39,764 bases of DNA from the NCBI GenBank assembly GCA_019245115.1, contig JAFARZ010000029.1, positions 1 through 39,764 on the forward strand, given 5' to 3'. Source of the stretch: Streptosporangiaceae bacterium (GTDB lineage: Bacteria; Actinomycetota; Actinomycetes; Streptosporangiales; Streptosporangiaceae). The stretch's first letter is position 1. Each line of letters opens with the position of its first letter. This document shows positions 12,513-19,198 of this stretch, piece after piece. The notes beneath the pieces were generated by a model. That model searched no databases and had not been told where the DNA came from. It saw only the letters and a program-made list of their open reading frames with translations. The position numbers were made by a program, and so were the translations under genes.

Positions 12513-15511
12513 CCCGCTACCTGCGCACTGTCAACGGGCACGAGATGACCGTGCACGCACCGCGGCGCGGGGAACTGGACCCGGCCGCGCTCGGGACGTT
12601 CGCCGCGGCGGAACCGGTGCTCGGGCTGGACGTGGAAACCTCCGCGATGGATGACCGCGGGCCGCGGTTCTTCGCGCCCGGGTTCACGGTACGGCTGGTG
12701 CAGTTCGGGTCCGAGCGTGAGACGTGGGTGCTGGACATGGCCGACCCGAGCCAGCGGGACGCCGCCGCGGCGGTGCTGGCCGACCCGGCCCGCCGGTTCG
12801 TCACCCACACCCCGTTTGACGTGCTGGCGGTGTGGTCGGCGCTCGGCATCCCGCTGGGCCAGCGGGTGGCTGACACGCACCTGCTGTCGAAGCTGCTGGA
12901 CCCTGATGAGCGGGCCGGACACGGGCTGAAAGAGCTGTCGGCCCGGCACCTGGACGCCGGACTGTCCGACGCGGAAGCCGCGTTGCACGCGCGGATGCGC
13001 GCCGTGGCCCCGGCGGGGCACCGGGCGGGGAACGCCTGGCTGCGGTGGGGCTGGAATCACCTGCCCGCCGACGATGAGGCATACGTGGTGTACGCCGGGC
13101 TGGACGCCATCTACGCCCGCCGCGTGCTGCCCGTCCTGCTGGCCGCGTGCGGCCCGTTCGCGCACCTGGTCCGGCTCGATACCTGGCTGGCCGCGCAGGC
13201 CACCGGCATCACCGTCCGCGGCCTGCGGCTGGACACCGGTTATGCCCGCGGCCTGCTGGCCGACCTGCAAGCCGAGCACGCCGCCGCCGACGCGCAGATC
13301 ACGGCGGCGCTCGGCTGCCCCGGCAACTCGCCGAAGTTCGCCGACTGGCTGGACGGGCAGGCCAGCACCGCCGGGGTCACCGGCCTGCCCCGCACACCCA
13401 CCGGCCGGTTGCAGGTCACCGCCGACACGCTGACCGCCCTGCTTGACCAGCACGCCGCCGCGCTCCCGGCCGGGGCCGCCGACCTGGCGCGGGCACGGCT
13501 GGCCATGAGCAAGGCGTCCAACCTGATCGCCAACCTGCGCGGGTTCCTGGCCGCCGCCGACCCCGGCGGCCGGGTGCATCCGCAGGTCAACACGCTACGC
13601 GCCAAGACAGCCCGGATGAGCATCACCGGCCCGGCGTTGCAGACGCTCAAGAAGCACGACCCGCGGCTGCGGCGCTGCTTCGTGGCCGACCCCGGGCACG
13701 TGCTCATCTCCTGCGACTTCTCGCAGGTGGAAATCCGGGTGGCCGCCGCGCTGGCCGATGACCCGACGCTGCGTGAGGTGATCTTGTCCGGGGCGGACAT
13801 CCACGACGCCACCGCCCGCCTGATGTACGGCGAGGATTTCACCGATGAGCAGCGCACCATCTCCAAGCGCGCCACCTTCGGCACCATCTACGGCGGCGGT
13901 GCCCGCGCCCTGGCCAGCCAGACCGGCGTGAACGAGGACACCGCCCGGCAGGTGATCGCGCAGTGGCGGCGCACCTACCCGCGGGTGATCGGCTACGGGC
14001 GGGAACTGGCCGAGCTTCCAGTGGTGGTCACCGCGAGCGGGCGGCGCATTCCCGCCGACCCGGCCCGGCCGTATGCGAACGCCAACTACGCGGTGCAGTC
14101 CACCGCGCGGGACCTGCTCTTGGCCGCCGTCTACGCCCTGGTCACCACGTACGAGGTGGGCGGGCTGTGGCTGTTCGTGCACGACGAGATCATCGTGCAA
14201 GCACCCGAGCACGACGCCGAGCGGGTCCGCAGCCTGGTCGAACGCGCGATGACCAGCACGTTCCGCGGCCTGCCGATCGTGGCCGATGCGAAGATCCTCG
14301 GCCCCGCGTGGGGCCAGCACGACCCCGCGCCCGCCCCGGCCCCCGGCAAGTACGGAACCTCCGGAACCTCCGGAACCTGCGCAGGTCAGCAGGGGTCCGG
14401 CGGGTTCCGGCGGCCCGCCGAGGTTCCGGAACCTCCGGAACCTGCGGAACCCTCCACTGCCCGCCCCGACGCACAGGAGGTGGTCACCATGCCCCCGCAG
14501 CCACCCGCCGCCGACCGCGCGGCGGCGGCCTTGCTCAAAGCCGCGCGGTGGTGCGCTGGCCGCGACTGGTACGTGTTCCCGCTGCGGCCCGGCGACAAGC
14601 GGCCAGCCTTTCCCGACCACAAGGCCGAGGAGTGCACCGGCACCGATCTGCGGTGCCGCGGCGGGCATCAGGGGTGGGAACCGCGCGCCACCACCGACCC
14701 GGGCCGCATCGGCCGGGCGTGGGCGCGCACGCCGTACAACGTCGGCATCGCCTGCGGTCCGTCCGGACTGCTGGTCATCGACCTGGACAAGCCCAAGCCC
14801 GGCGAGGTGCCGCCGCCGCGATGGGCGCTGCCCGGCGTCACCGATGGCGCGGACGTGCTCGCGGTGCTGTGCGAGCGGCACGGCCAGCCGTTCCCGTGGG
14901 AGACGTTCTTCACGCGGACCCGCCGCGGCGGGCTGCACCTGTACTTCACCGCCCCGCCCGGGGTACGGCTCGGCAACACCAACGGCCGCAACGAACGCGG
15001 GCTCGGCTGGCTCATCGACACCCGCGGGCACGGCGGGTACGCGGTCGCGCCCGGCTCATACGTGGACCTGCCGGACGGCGCGGGCCGCTACGAGGTGGTC
15101 TACGACCGGCCCCCGGCACCGCTGCCGGACTGGCTGGCCGCCCTGCTCACCGCCCCGCGCGCCGGTAATCCCCCGACTGAGTGCCGTCCTGCTGCCGCCG
15201 GTCAGGTTCGTGACCTGGGGACCTGGACGGCAACGGCACTCAGTCGGGAGTGTGAGCGGGTCCGCGCAGCCGCCGAAGGCGGCCGGAACCACGCGCTGAA
15301 CAAGGCCGCGTTCCACCTCGGCCAGCTCATCGCCGCGGGCGTCCTGCCCGAAGACCTGGCCCGCGCCGAGCTGTACGACGCCGCCAACGTGCACTTCGGT
15401 GTCGGCACCCCGCCGTTCACCGCGGATTACGCCCGCGGCGTGATCGCTGCGGGGATCGGCGCGGGCAAGCGCAAGCCGCGCCCGCTCGCCACCCTCGGGG
15501 CTGCCGCGTGA
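12509..15511 (+). CDS. Family A DNA polymerase fused in frame to a prim-pol
   Basis: One open frame of 1000 codons. Residues 30-200 are a 3'-5' exonuclease (LDVETS with Asp41/Glu43; HTPFDVLAVW; YAGLDAIYARR). Residues 380-580 are the family A palm: motif A CDFSQVEIR (Asp403), motif B KRATFGTIYGGG, motif C HDE (558-560). A Gly/Pro/Glu linker of about 45 residues, encoded by GGAACC iterons, leads to a bifunctional primase/polymerase domain from about 661 (WYVFPLRPGDKRPAF; YNVGIACGPSGLLVIDLDKP; FFTRTRRGGLHLYFTAP). The two activities are usually separate proteins. An internal ATG with AGGAGG at 14489 could also give a free prim-pol. Together with SSB and the DUF3631 protein it probably replicates the excised element. 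No RepSA-type initiator was seen. Confidence 0.88.
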   Translation: MTRYLRTVNGHEMTVHAPRRGELDPAALGTFAAAEPVLGLDVETSAMDDRGPRFFAPGFTVRLVQFGSERETWVLDMADPSQRDAAAAVLADPARRFVTHTPFDVLAVWSALGIPLGQRVADTHLLSKLLDPDERAGHGLKELSARHLDAGLSDAEAALHARMRAVAPAGHRAGNAWLRWGWNHLPADDEAYVVYAGLDAIYARRVLPVLLAACGPFAHLVRLDTWLAAQATGITVRGLRLDTGYARGLLADLQAEHAAADAQITAALGCPGNSPKFADWLDGQASTAGVTGLPRTPTGRLQVTADTLTALLDQHAAALPAGAADLARARLAMSKASNLIANLRGFLAAADPGGRVHPQVNTLRAKTARMSITGPALQTLKKHDPRLRRCFVADPGHVLISCDFSQVEIRVAAALADDPTLREVILSGADIHDATARLMYGEDFTDEQRTISKRATFGTIYGGGARALASQTGVNEDTARQVIAQWRRTYPRVIGYGRELAELPVVVTASGRRIPADPARPYANANYAVQSTARDLLLAAVYALVTTYEVGGLWLFVHDEIIVQAPEHDAERVRSLVERAMTSTFRGLPIVADAKILGPAWGQHDPAPAPAPGKYGTSGTSGTCAGQQGSGGFRRPAEVPEPPEPAEPSTARPDAQEVVTMPPQPPAADRAAAALLKAARWCAGRDWYVFPLRPGDKRPAFPDHKAEECTGTDLRCRGGHQGWEPRATTDPGRIGRAWARTPYNVGIACGPSGLLVIDLDKPKPGEVPPPRWALPGVTDGADVLAVLCERHGQPFPWETFFTRTRRGGLHLYFTAPPGVRLGNTNGRNERGLGWLIDTRGHGGYAVAPGSYVDLPDGAGRYEVVYDRPPAPLPDWLAALLTAPRAGNPPTECRPAAAGQVRDLGTWTATALSRECERVRAAAEGGRNHALNKAAFHLGQLIAAGVLPEDLARAELYDAANVHFGVGTPPFTADYARGVIAAGIGAGKRKPRPLATLGAAA
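14354..14454. repeat. GGAACCTSC iteron cluster I
   Basis: Two tandem triplets of a 9-bp unit lie at 14354-14380 (GGAACCTCC twice, then GGAACCTGC) and 14428-14454 (GGAACCTCC, GGAACCTGC, GGAACCCTC). Inverted half-copies GGTTCC lie between them at 14403 and 14422. The block is translated as the polymerase/prim-pol linker. The same unit recurs at 16599-16735. Confidence 0.8.
14475..14491 (+). promoter_or_regulatory. Internal ribosome-binding site and ATG for a separate prim-pol
   Basis: AGGAGG at 14475-14480 lies eight bases before an in-frame ATG at 14489, exactly where prim-pol similarity begins. The product (14489-15511) would be 340 residues. Either two proteins are made from one frame, or a former gene boundary lost its stop. 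Confidence 0.6.
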
Positions 15512-16638
15512 ACCCGGCCAGCCGCGACGGTGCCGCCGCCCTGGACGACGTGCGCGCGTTCATCGGCCGGTTCTGCGCCCTGCCCACCGAGCACGCCTAC
15601 ACCGCTGCGGCGCTGTGGGCCGCGCACGCCCACGTGCTGGACGCCTTCGACTCCACGCCGCGGCTGGCGTTCCTGTCCCCCGAGCCCGGCTCGGGCAAAA
15701 CCCGGGCGCTAGAAATCCTCACCCTGCTTGTCCCGTGGCCGATGCACGCGGTCAACGCCACCCCGGCCGCGCTGTTCCGCTCCGTCGCCGACAAAGCCAC
15801 CCGCCGTACCGTCTTGTTTGACGAGATAGACACCATCTTCGGCCCCAAGGCCAAAGAACACGAGGAACTGCGCGGCCTGCTCAACGCCGGGCACCGCCGC
15901 TCCGGCGTCGCCTACCGGTGCGTTGGCGAAGGCACCAAGCAAACCGTCGTGGAGTTCCCCGCGTTCGCCGCCGTGGCGCTGGCCGGGCTCGGCAAGCTCC
16001 CCGACACGATCTTGACCCGCTCGATTGTGGTCCGGATGCGCCGCCGCGCTCCCGATGAGCACATAGAGCCCTACCGGGCGCGTATCCACGAGCCCGAAGG
16101 CTGGAAACTGCGCGGGATGCTCGCCGACTGGACCGCCACCGTCGCCGAACGCCTCACCGGCTACTGGCCCGAGATGCCGCCCGGCGTCACCGACCGGCCC
16201 GCCGACGTGTGGGAACCGCTCCTCGCCGTCGCCGACGCCGCGGGCGGCCCCTGGCCCGAACGCGCCCGGGACGCCTGCGCTTTCCTCGTGCGGGACAACG
16301 CCGAGCGCGGCATCAGCCTCGGCATCCGCCTGCTGTCCGACCTGCGGGACATCTTCGGCGGCGCACGCGCCATGACCACCGAGGACATCCTGACCCGGCT
16401 GCGCGCCCTGGACGCCGCCCCGTGGGCCGACCTCAAAGGCGTGCCGCTCGATGCCCGCGGCCTGGCCCGCCTGCTGGACGACTACGACATCACCTCGAAA
16501 AAAGTCAAGGTAGACGGCCGGTCAGCGTGGGGTTACCGCGCCGAACACCTCGCCGACGCCTGGACCCGCTACCTGCCGCCGCCCACCCCGCCAGATGCGG
16601 AACCTGCGGAACCTCCGGAACCCGAACCCCCGCCGTAG
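15508..16638 (+). CDS. DUF3631-type P-loop ATPase (replication helicase-like)
   Basis: A 376-residue protein. Walker A PGSGKT lies at about 60-65 and Walker B VLFDEID at about 102-108, with further conserved blocks HRRSGVAYRC and DTILTRSIVVRMRRR (arginine-finger-like). The C half resembles the DUF3631 domain, ending in a small winged-helix-like region (GVPLDARGLARLLDDYDI). DUF3631 proteins follow prim-pol domains in phages and AICEs and are thought to be the loading or helicase part. The tail PAEPPEPEPPP is encoded by the iteron repeats. GTG start at 15508 overlaps the prim-pol stop. Confidence 0.82.
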   Translation: MNPASRDGAAALDDVRAFIGRFCALPTEHAYTAAALWAAHAHVLDAFDSTPRLAFLSPEPGSGKTRALEILTLLVPWPMHAVNATPAALFRSVADKATRRTVLFDEIDTIFGPKAKEHEELRGLLNAGHRRSGVAYRCVGEGTKQTVVEFPAFAAVALAGLGKLPDTILTRSIVVRMRRRAPDEHIEPYRARIHEPEGWKLRGMLADWTATVAERLTGYWPEMPPGVTDRPADVWEPLLAVADAAGGPWPERARDACAFLVRDNAERGISLGIRLLSDLRDIFGGARAMTTEDILTRLRALDAAPWADLKGVPLDARGLARLLDDYDITSKKVKVDGRSAWGYRAEHLADAWTRYLPPPTPPDAEPAEPPEPEPPP

Positions 16639-16735
16639 GTTCCGCAGGTTCCGGAGGTTCCGGAACCCCGGCAGGCCGCCGGAACCCGCCGCACCCGTCC
16701 TGACCTGCAAAGGTTCCGGAGGTTCCGCAGGTTCC
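16599..16735. repeat. GGAACCTSC iteron cluster II
   Basis: Three triplets of the 9-bp unit: direct at 16599-16625, inverted at 16636-16661 (GCAGGTTCC, GGAGGTTCC) and inverted again at 16709-16735. The first triplet encodes the end of the DUF3631 protein and the others lie in the 188-bp gap before xis. With cluster I they bracket the prim-pol/DUF3631 segment. Opposed iterons next to replication genes make this a candidate origin. Confidence 0.78.
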
Positions 16736-16766
16736 GGACTTACGGCAGAAGGACCAGCCAGCCCGC

Positions 16767-16802
16767 CCCCGGTGCGCAGCCGCCAAGCCAGTTTCACCGG
16801 GG
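16767..16802 (+). promoter_or_regulatory. 5'-UTR hairpin, recurring motif copy
   Basis: An 8-bp stem (CCCCGGTG, 16767-16774, with CACCGGGG, 16795-16802) closes a 20-nt loop containing GCAGCCGCCAAGCCAGTTT. It ends 24 nt before the xis ATG (16827), with GAAGGAG between. Confidence 0.7.
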
Positions 16803-16826
16803 CCGCCCGACCCTTGAAGGAGACAC

Positions 16827-17042
16827 ATGGCAACCGCCGCCCTTATCCCGCTCACCCGCAAGTCCCGTGACAAGCTCACCGTCGCCGAGGTCTGCGACGA
16901 TCTCCAGATTGCGCAGAGCACCTTCTACGAATGGCGCACTAAGGGAACCGGCCCGCGCTGCATCAAACTGCCTAACGGGCAACTGCGCGTCCGCCGCGCC
17001 GATCTCGAAGCCTGGCTAGAGGCACGAGGGGACGCGGCCTGA
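16827..17042 (+). CDS. xis: Excisionase-like HTH protein
   Basis: A 71-residue protein with a MerR/Xis-type winged helix: KLTVAEVCDDLQIAQSTFYE, then KLPNGQLRVRRADLEAWLE. Small proteins of this type directly upstream of an AICE integrase bend attL and attR DNA to promote excision. Only 1 base separates its stop from the integrase ATG. It starts at the ATG after TGAAGGAG. Confidence 0.87.
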   Translation: MATAALIPLTRKSRDKLTVAEVCDDLQIAQSTFYEWRTKGTGPRCIKLPNGQLRVRRADLEAWLEARGDAA

Positions 17043-17043
17043 T

Positions 17044-18468
17044 ATGGACAACATCACTTACAGCGTCCGCATCTTCAAGACCGAAATCTACAAAGGGGCG
17101 AAAGTCACCACCTACAAAGTGCGGTGGCAGACCGGCCCCAAGCGGTGGAAAAAGCCGTTCAGGATCAAGGCGCAAGCCGCGAGTTTTGAAGCCGAGTTGC
17201 GCTCGGCGGCCAGCAGAGGGGAAGCATTTGACCTGACCACCGGGCAGCCCGTTTCGTGGGGCCGGGTCGGCGACAACCTTTCATGGTATGACTTCTGCGT
17301 GTCTTACGTGGACATGAAATGGAAGGATTCTTCCGCGCACCACCGCGCCAACATCGCGTGGGCACTCGTCACCGTGATGCCCGCCATGCTCGCCACCGAC
17401 CGGGGCAAGCCCGACGAACTGGCCATGCGGACAGCGCTGCGGCAATGGGGATTCAACGCCAAGCAGCGCGGCAACTGCCCGGACGCTGCCGCCGCAATCC
17501 TGCGATGGCTGGCCCGCAATACCAAGCCAGTAGCCGCCCTGGCGGACCCGGCAACAATGCGCGCCGTTCTCGGCGCGGCCGGTACATTGCTCGATGGCAG
17601 CACGGCGGCCCCGTCTACCATCCGCCGGAACCGGACCATCCTGCACAACGCGCTTGAATACGCGGTGGAGCGTCGGCTGCTCACCCGGAACCCCGTCAAG
17701 GCCATCAAGTGGAAAGCACCGAAAACCACGCACGAGGTTGACCGGCGCTGCGTGGTCAACCACACCCAAGCCCGGCAGCTACTCGCGGCGGTACGAGGGC
17801 AAACGCCGAGCGGCCCCCGCCTGGCGGCGTTCTTCGCGGTCATCTACTACACCGCGCTGCGGCCCGAAGAAGCGGTCAACCTCCGCAAAGACAACATCAC
17901 CCTGCCGCCACTCACGCGGAATGACGCTACCGGTGAATGGGAAGAACCCGCCGACGATTGGGGAGAGCTGCGGTTCTGCGCAGCCGCAACCGAAATCGGC
18001 GCGGAATGGACCGACACGGGCAGCCGTCACGACCACCGGCACCTGAAAGCCCGAGCCCGGGGAGAATGGCGGCATGTGCCCATTCCCCCGCCGCTGACCC
18101 GAATCCTGCGGACCCACCTGGATCGGTTCGGCACTGGCCGGGACGGGCGCATATTCACCGGCATCCACGGAGGGGAACTGGCATCCATCACCTACCGCCG
18201 GGCGTGGAACAAAGCACGGGCCGCCGCGCTGACCCGGGCCGAATACGCCTCACCGCTGGCCCGGCGGGTCTACGACCTTCGCCATGCCTGCGTCTCCACC
18301 TGGCTCAACGGCGGTGTCGCGCCCGCCCAAGTCGCCGAGTGGGCCGGGCACAGCGTGGCCGTCCTGCTCAGGGTCTACGCCAAGTGCATCGACGGCCAAG
18401 ACCAGATAGCCAAGCGGCGGATCGAGGAGGCGCTACGAGAGCCCGAGGAGCCCGACGCCGCCGACTGA
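17044..18468 (+). CDS. int: Site-specific tyrosine integrase
   Basis: A 474-residue tyrosine recombinase. The N-terminal arm/core-binding part (1-250) is followed by the catalytic domain: Arg273 in TALRPEEAV, Arg413 in YDLRHACVS (Tyr replaces the usual first His), the AGHS motif, and nucleophile Tyr445 in LLRVYAKC. It should recombine attP with the 3' end of tRNA-Phe. It lies 125 bp from the intact tRNA copy. The base composition is somewhat lower in GC than the replication genes. Transcription probably follows xis. Confidence 0.95.
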   Translation: MDNITYSVRIFKTEIYKGAKVTTYKVRWQTGPKRWKKPFRIKAQAASFEAELRSAASRGEAFDLTTGQPVSWGRVGDNLSWYDFCVSYVDMKWKDSSAHHRANIAWALVTVMPAMLATDRGKPDELAMRTALRQWGFNAKQRGNCPDAAAAILRWLARNTKPVAALADPATMRAVLGAAGTLLDGSTAAPSTIRRNRTILHNALEYAVERRLLTRNPVKAIKWKAPKTTHEVDRRCVVNHTQARQLLAAVRGQTPSGPRLAAFFAVIYYTALRPEEAVNLRKDNITLPPLTRNDATGEWEEPADDWGELRFCAAATEIGAEWTDTGSRHDHRHLKARARGEWRHVPIPPPLTRILRTHLDRFGTGRDGRIFTGIHGGELASITYRRAWNKARAAALTRAEYASPLARRVYDLRHACVSTWLNGGVAPAQVAEWAGHSVAVLLRVYAKCIDGQDQIAKRRIEEALREPEEPDAAD

Positions 18469-18471
18469 ACT

Positions 18472-18488
18472 TGGGCACGTATTGGGCA
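18472..18488. other. Candidate integrase arm-type site, right
   Basis: TGGGCACGTATTGGGCA starts 3 bp after the int stop codon and matches 199-215 with one difference. The internal repeat TTGGGCAC occurs twice in 18 bp. See the left copy for the reasoning. Confidence 0.55.
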
Positions 18489-18534
18489 CAACTGGCCGCC
18501 GTCAGCCGTGAACAGCCGTAGCCAGCCGGAGAAC

Positions 18535-18580
18535 AAAAACCGGTGTCTCGCCGTGTTTCCGCAGGTGAGGCACCGGTTTT
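18535..18580. terminator. Bidirectional terminator between int and tRNA-Phe
   Basis: AAAACCGGTGTCTCGCC pairs with GGTGAGGCACCGGTTTT (two mismatches), a stem of about 17 bp. On the minus strand the stem ends in a T run (TTTTTG), so it should end the tRNA-Glu/Asp/Phe transcript; on the plus strand it ends in TTTT and can stop int transcription. It lies inside the element, so the element replaces the terminator lost by insertion. Confidence 0.8.
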
Positions 18581-18593
18581 GGCTGGTCGGTGG

Positions 18594-18670
18594 TGGTGGT
18601 CAGGGGCGGGGTCGAACCGCCGACCTTCCGCTTTTCAGGCGGACGCTCATACCGACTGAGCTACCTGACC
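18594..18670 (-). tRNA. tRNA-Phe (anticodon GAA)
   Basis: 77 nt on the minus strand including an encoded CCA. Acceptor GGTCAGG pairs with CCTGACC; D arm GCTC/GAGC; anticodon stem TCCGC/GCGGA with loop CTGAAAA, anticodon GAA; T stem GGCGG/CCGCC. It is the insertion target of the element. Confidence 0.95.
18596..18638. repeat. attR core: direct repeat within tRNA-Phe
   Basis: The right copy of the 43-bp repeat described at 103-145. It forms the 3' part of the intact tRNA-Phe gene, which means the element supplies a working 3' end to the interrupted tRNA. Confidence 0.85.
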
Positions 18671-18671
18671 G

Positions 18672-18746
18672 CGGTCCTGACGGGATTTGAACCCGCGACC
18701 TCCACCTTGACAGGGTGGCGAGCACTCCGAGCTGCTCTACAGGACC
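18672..18746 (-). tRNA. tRNA-Asp (anticodon GTC)
   Basis: 75 nt on the minus strand, no encoded CCA. Acceptor GGTCCTG/CAGGACC, discriminator G; anticodon stem CCACC/GGTGG with loop CTGTCAA, anticodon GTC. Only one base separates it from the 5' end of tRNA-Phe, so the two must be processed from one transcript. Confidence 0.95.
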
Positions 18747-18782
18747 ATGCCTTGCCTTGCTGCCGCCAGCGTAGCCGACGCG

Positions 18783-18855
18783 TGCCCCCAACGGGATTCG
18801 AACCCGTGCCGCCGCCTTGAAAGGGCGGTGTCCTAGGCCGCTAGACGATGGGGGC
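18783..18855 (-). tRNA. tRNA-Glu (anticodon TTC)
   Basis: 73 nt on the minus strand. Acceptor GCCCCCA/TGGGGGC, discriminator A; anticodon stem CCGCC/GGCGG with loop CTTTCAA, anticodon TTC. It is the first gene of the Glu-Asp-Phe cluster; the promoter must lie above 18856. Confidence 0.95.
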
Positions 18856-19198
18856 GCCGACGGCCTTGGCCGCCGAGACCACATCAGCCCGCCGTCGGGG
18901 GACTGCCCCAGCATAGGGGACAGACACCGGAACCAGCAAAGCGTAGCAACTTCTGGCCCGGAACCTGAACTCGATAACCGGCATTCCCGGCGGGGAGCGC
19001 GATTTCCCTTGCCAAGAGGGCCGACATCGGCCACGGTAAGCGATACGAAAGTCACTCAGCGACTTACCCTGAGACCAGGACATACCGCCGGCGACGAGTA
19101 ACCGGCCGTAGACAGGGAACACTGGTTGACGTACAAGCGCTCCAAGAACACGAGTCCCACAAGCCACGCGGAGACCTGTCCACACCCGGGGGTGAATC
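18856..19198. other. Intergenic region, divergent promoters expected
   Basis: About 340 bp between the minus-strand tRNA cluster and the plus-strand MFS gene. It must hold promoters for both. A TATGCT-like -10 for the tRNA side is possible near 18915. I see no supported gene here. Confidence 0.5.

Larger units (their letters stand above)
103..18638. mobile_element. Integrated AICE (integrative and conjugative element) in tRNA-Phe
   Basis: The ends are a 43-bp direct repeat (103-145 and 18596-18638, two mismatches) matching the 3' half of tRNA-Phe. Beside the right copy lie a tyrosine integrase and a small excisionase-like HTH protein. Inside are the hallmarks of an AICE: a short GntR repressor, a WhiB-like protein, a DUF2637 spread-type protein, one FtsK/TraB-type translocase, small membrane proteins, SSB, prim-pol and a DUF3631 protein. 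There is no type IV secretion gene set, as expected for elements that move double-stranded DNA through a single translocase. The core genes run in one direction from 3445 to 18468. The left 3 kb holds cargo and regulators. Confidence 0.93.

Noticed and set aside
12347..15031. Minus-strand frames of 410 and 478 codons
   Set aside because: Both lie opposite the polymerase/prim-pol gene, whose domain motifs are clear; their products resemble nothing.
14354..16735. GGAACC clusters as a CRISPR array
   Set aside because: The units are 9-bp tandem triplets without spacers of constant length, and no cas genes are present.
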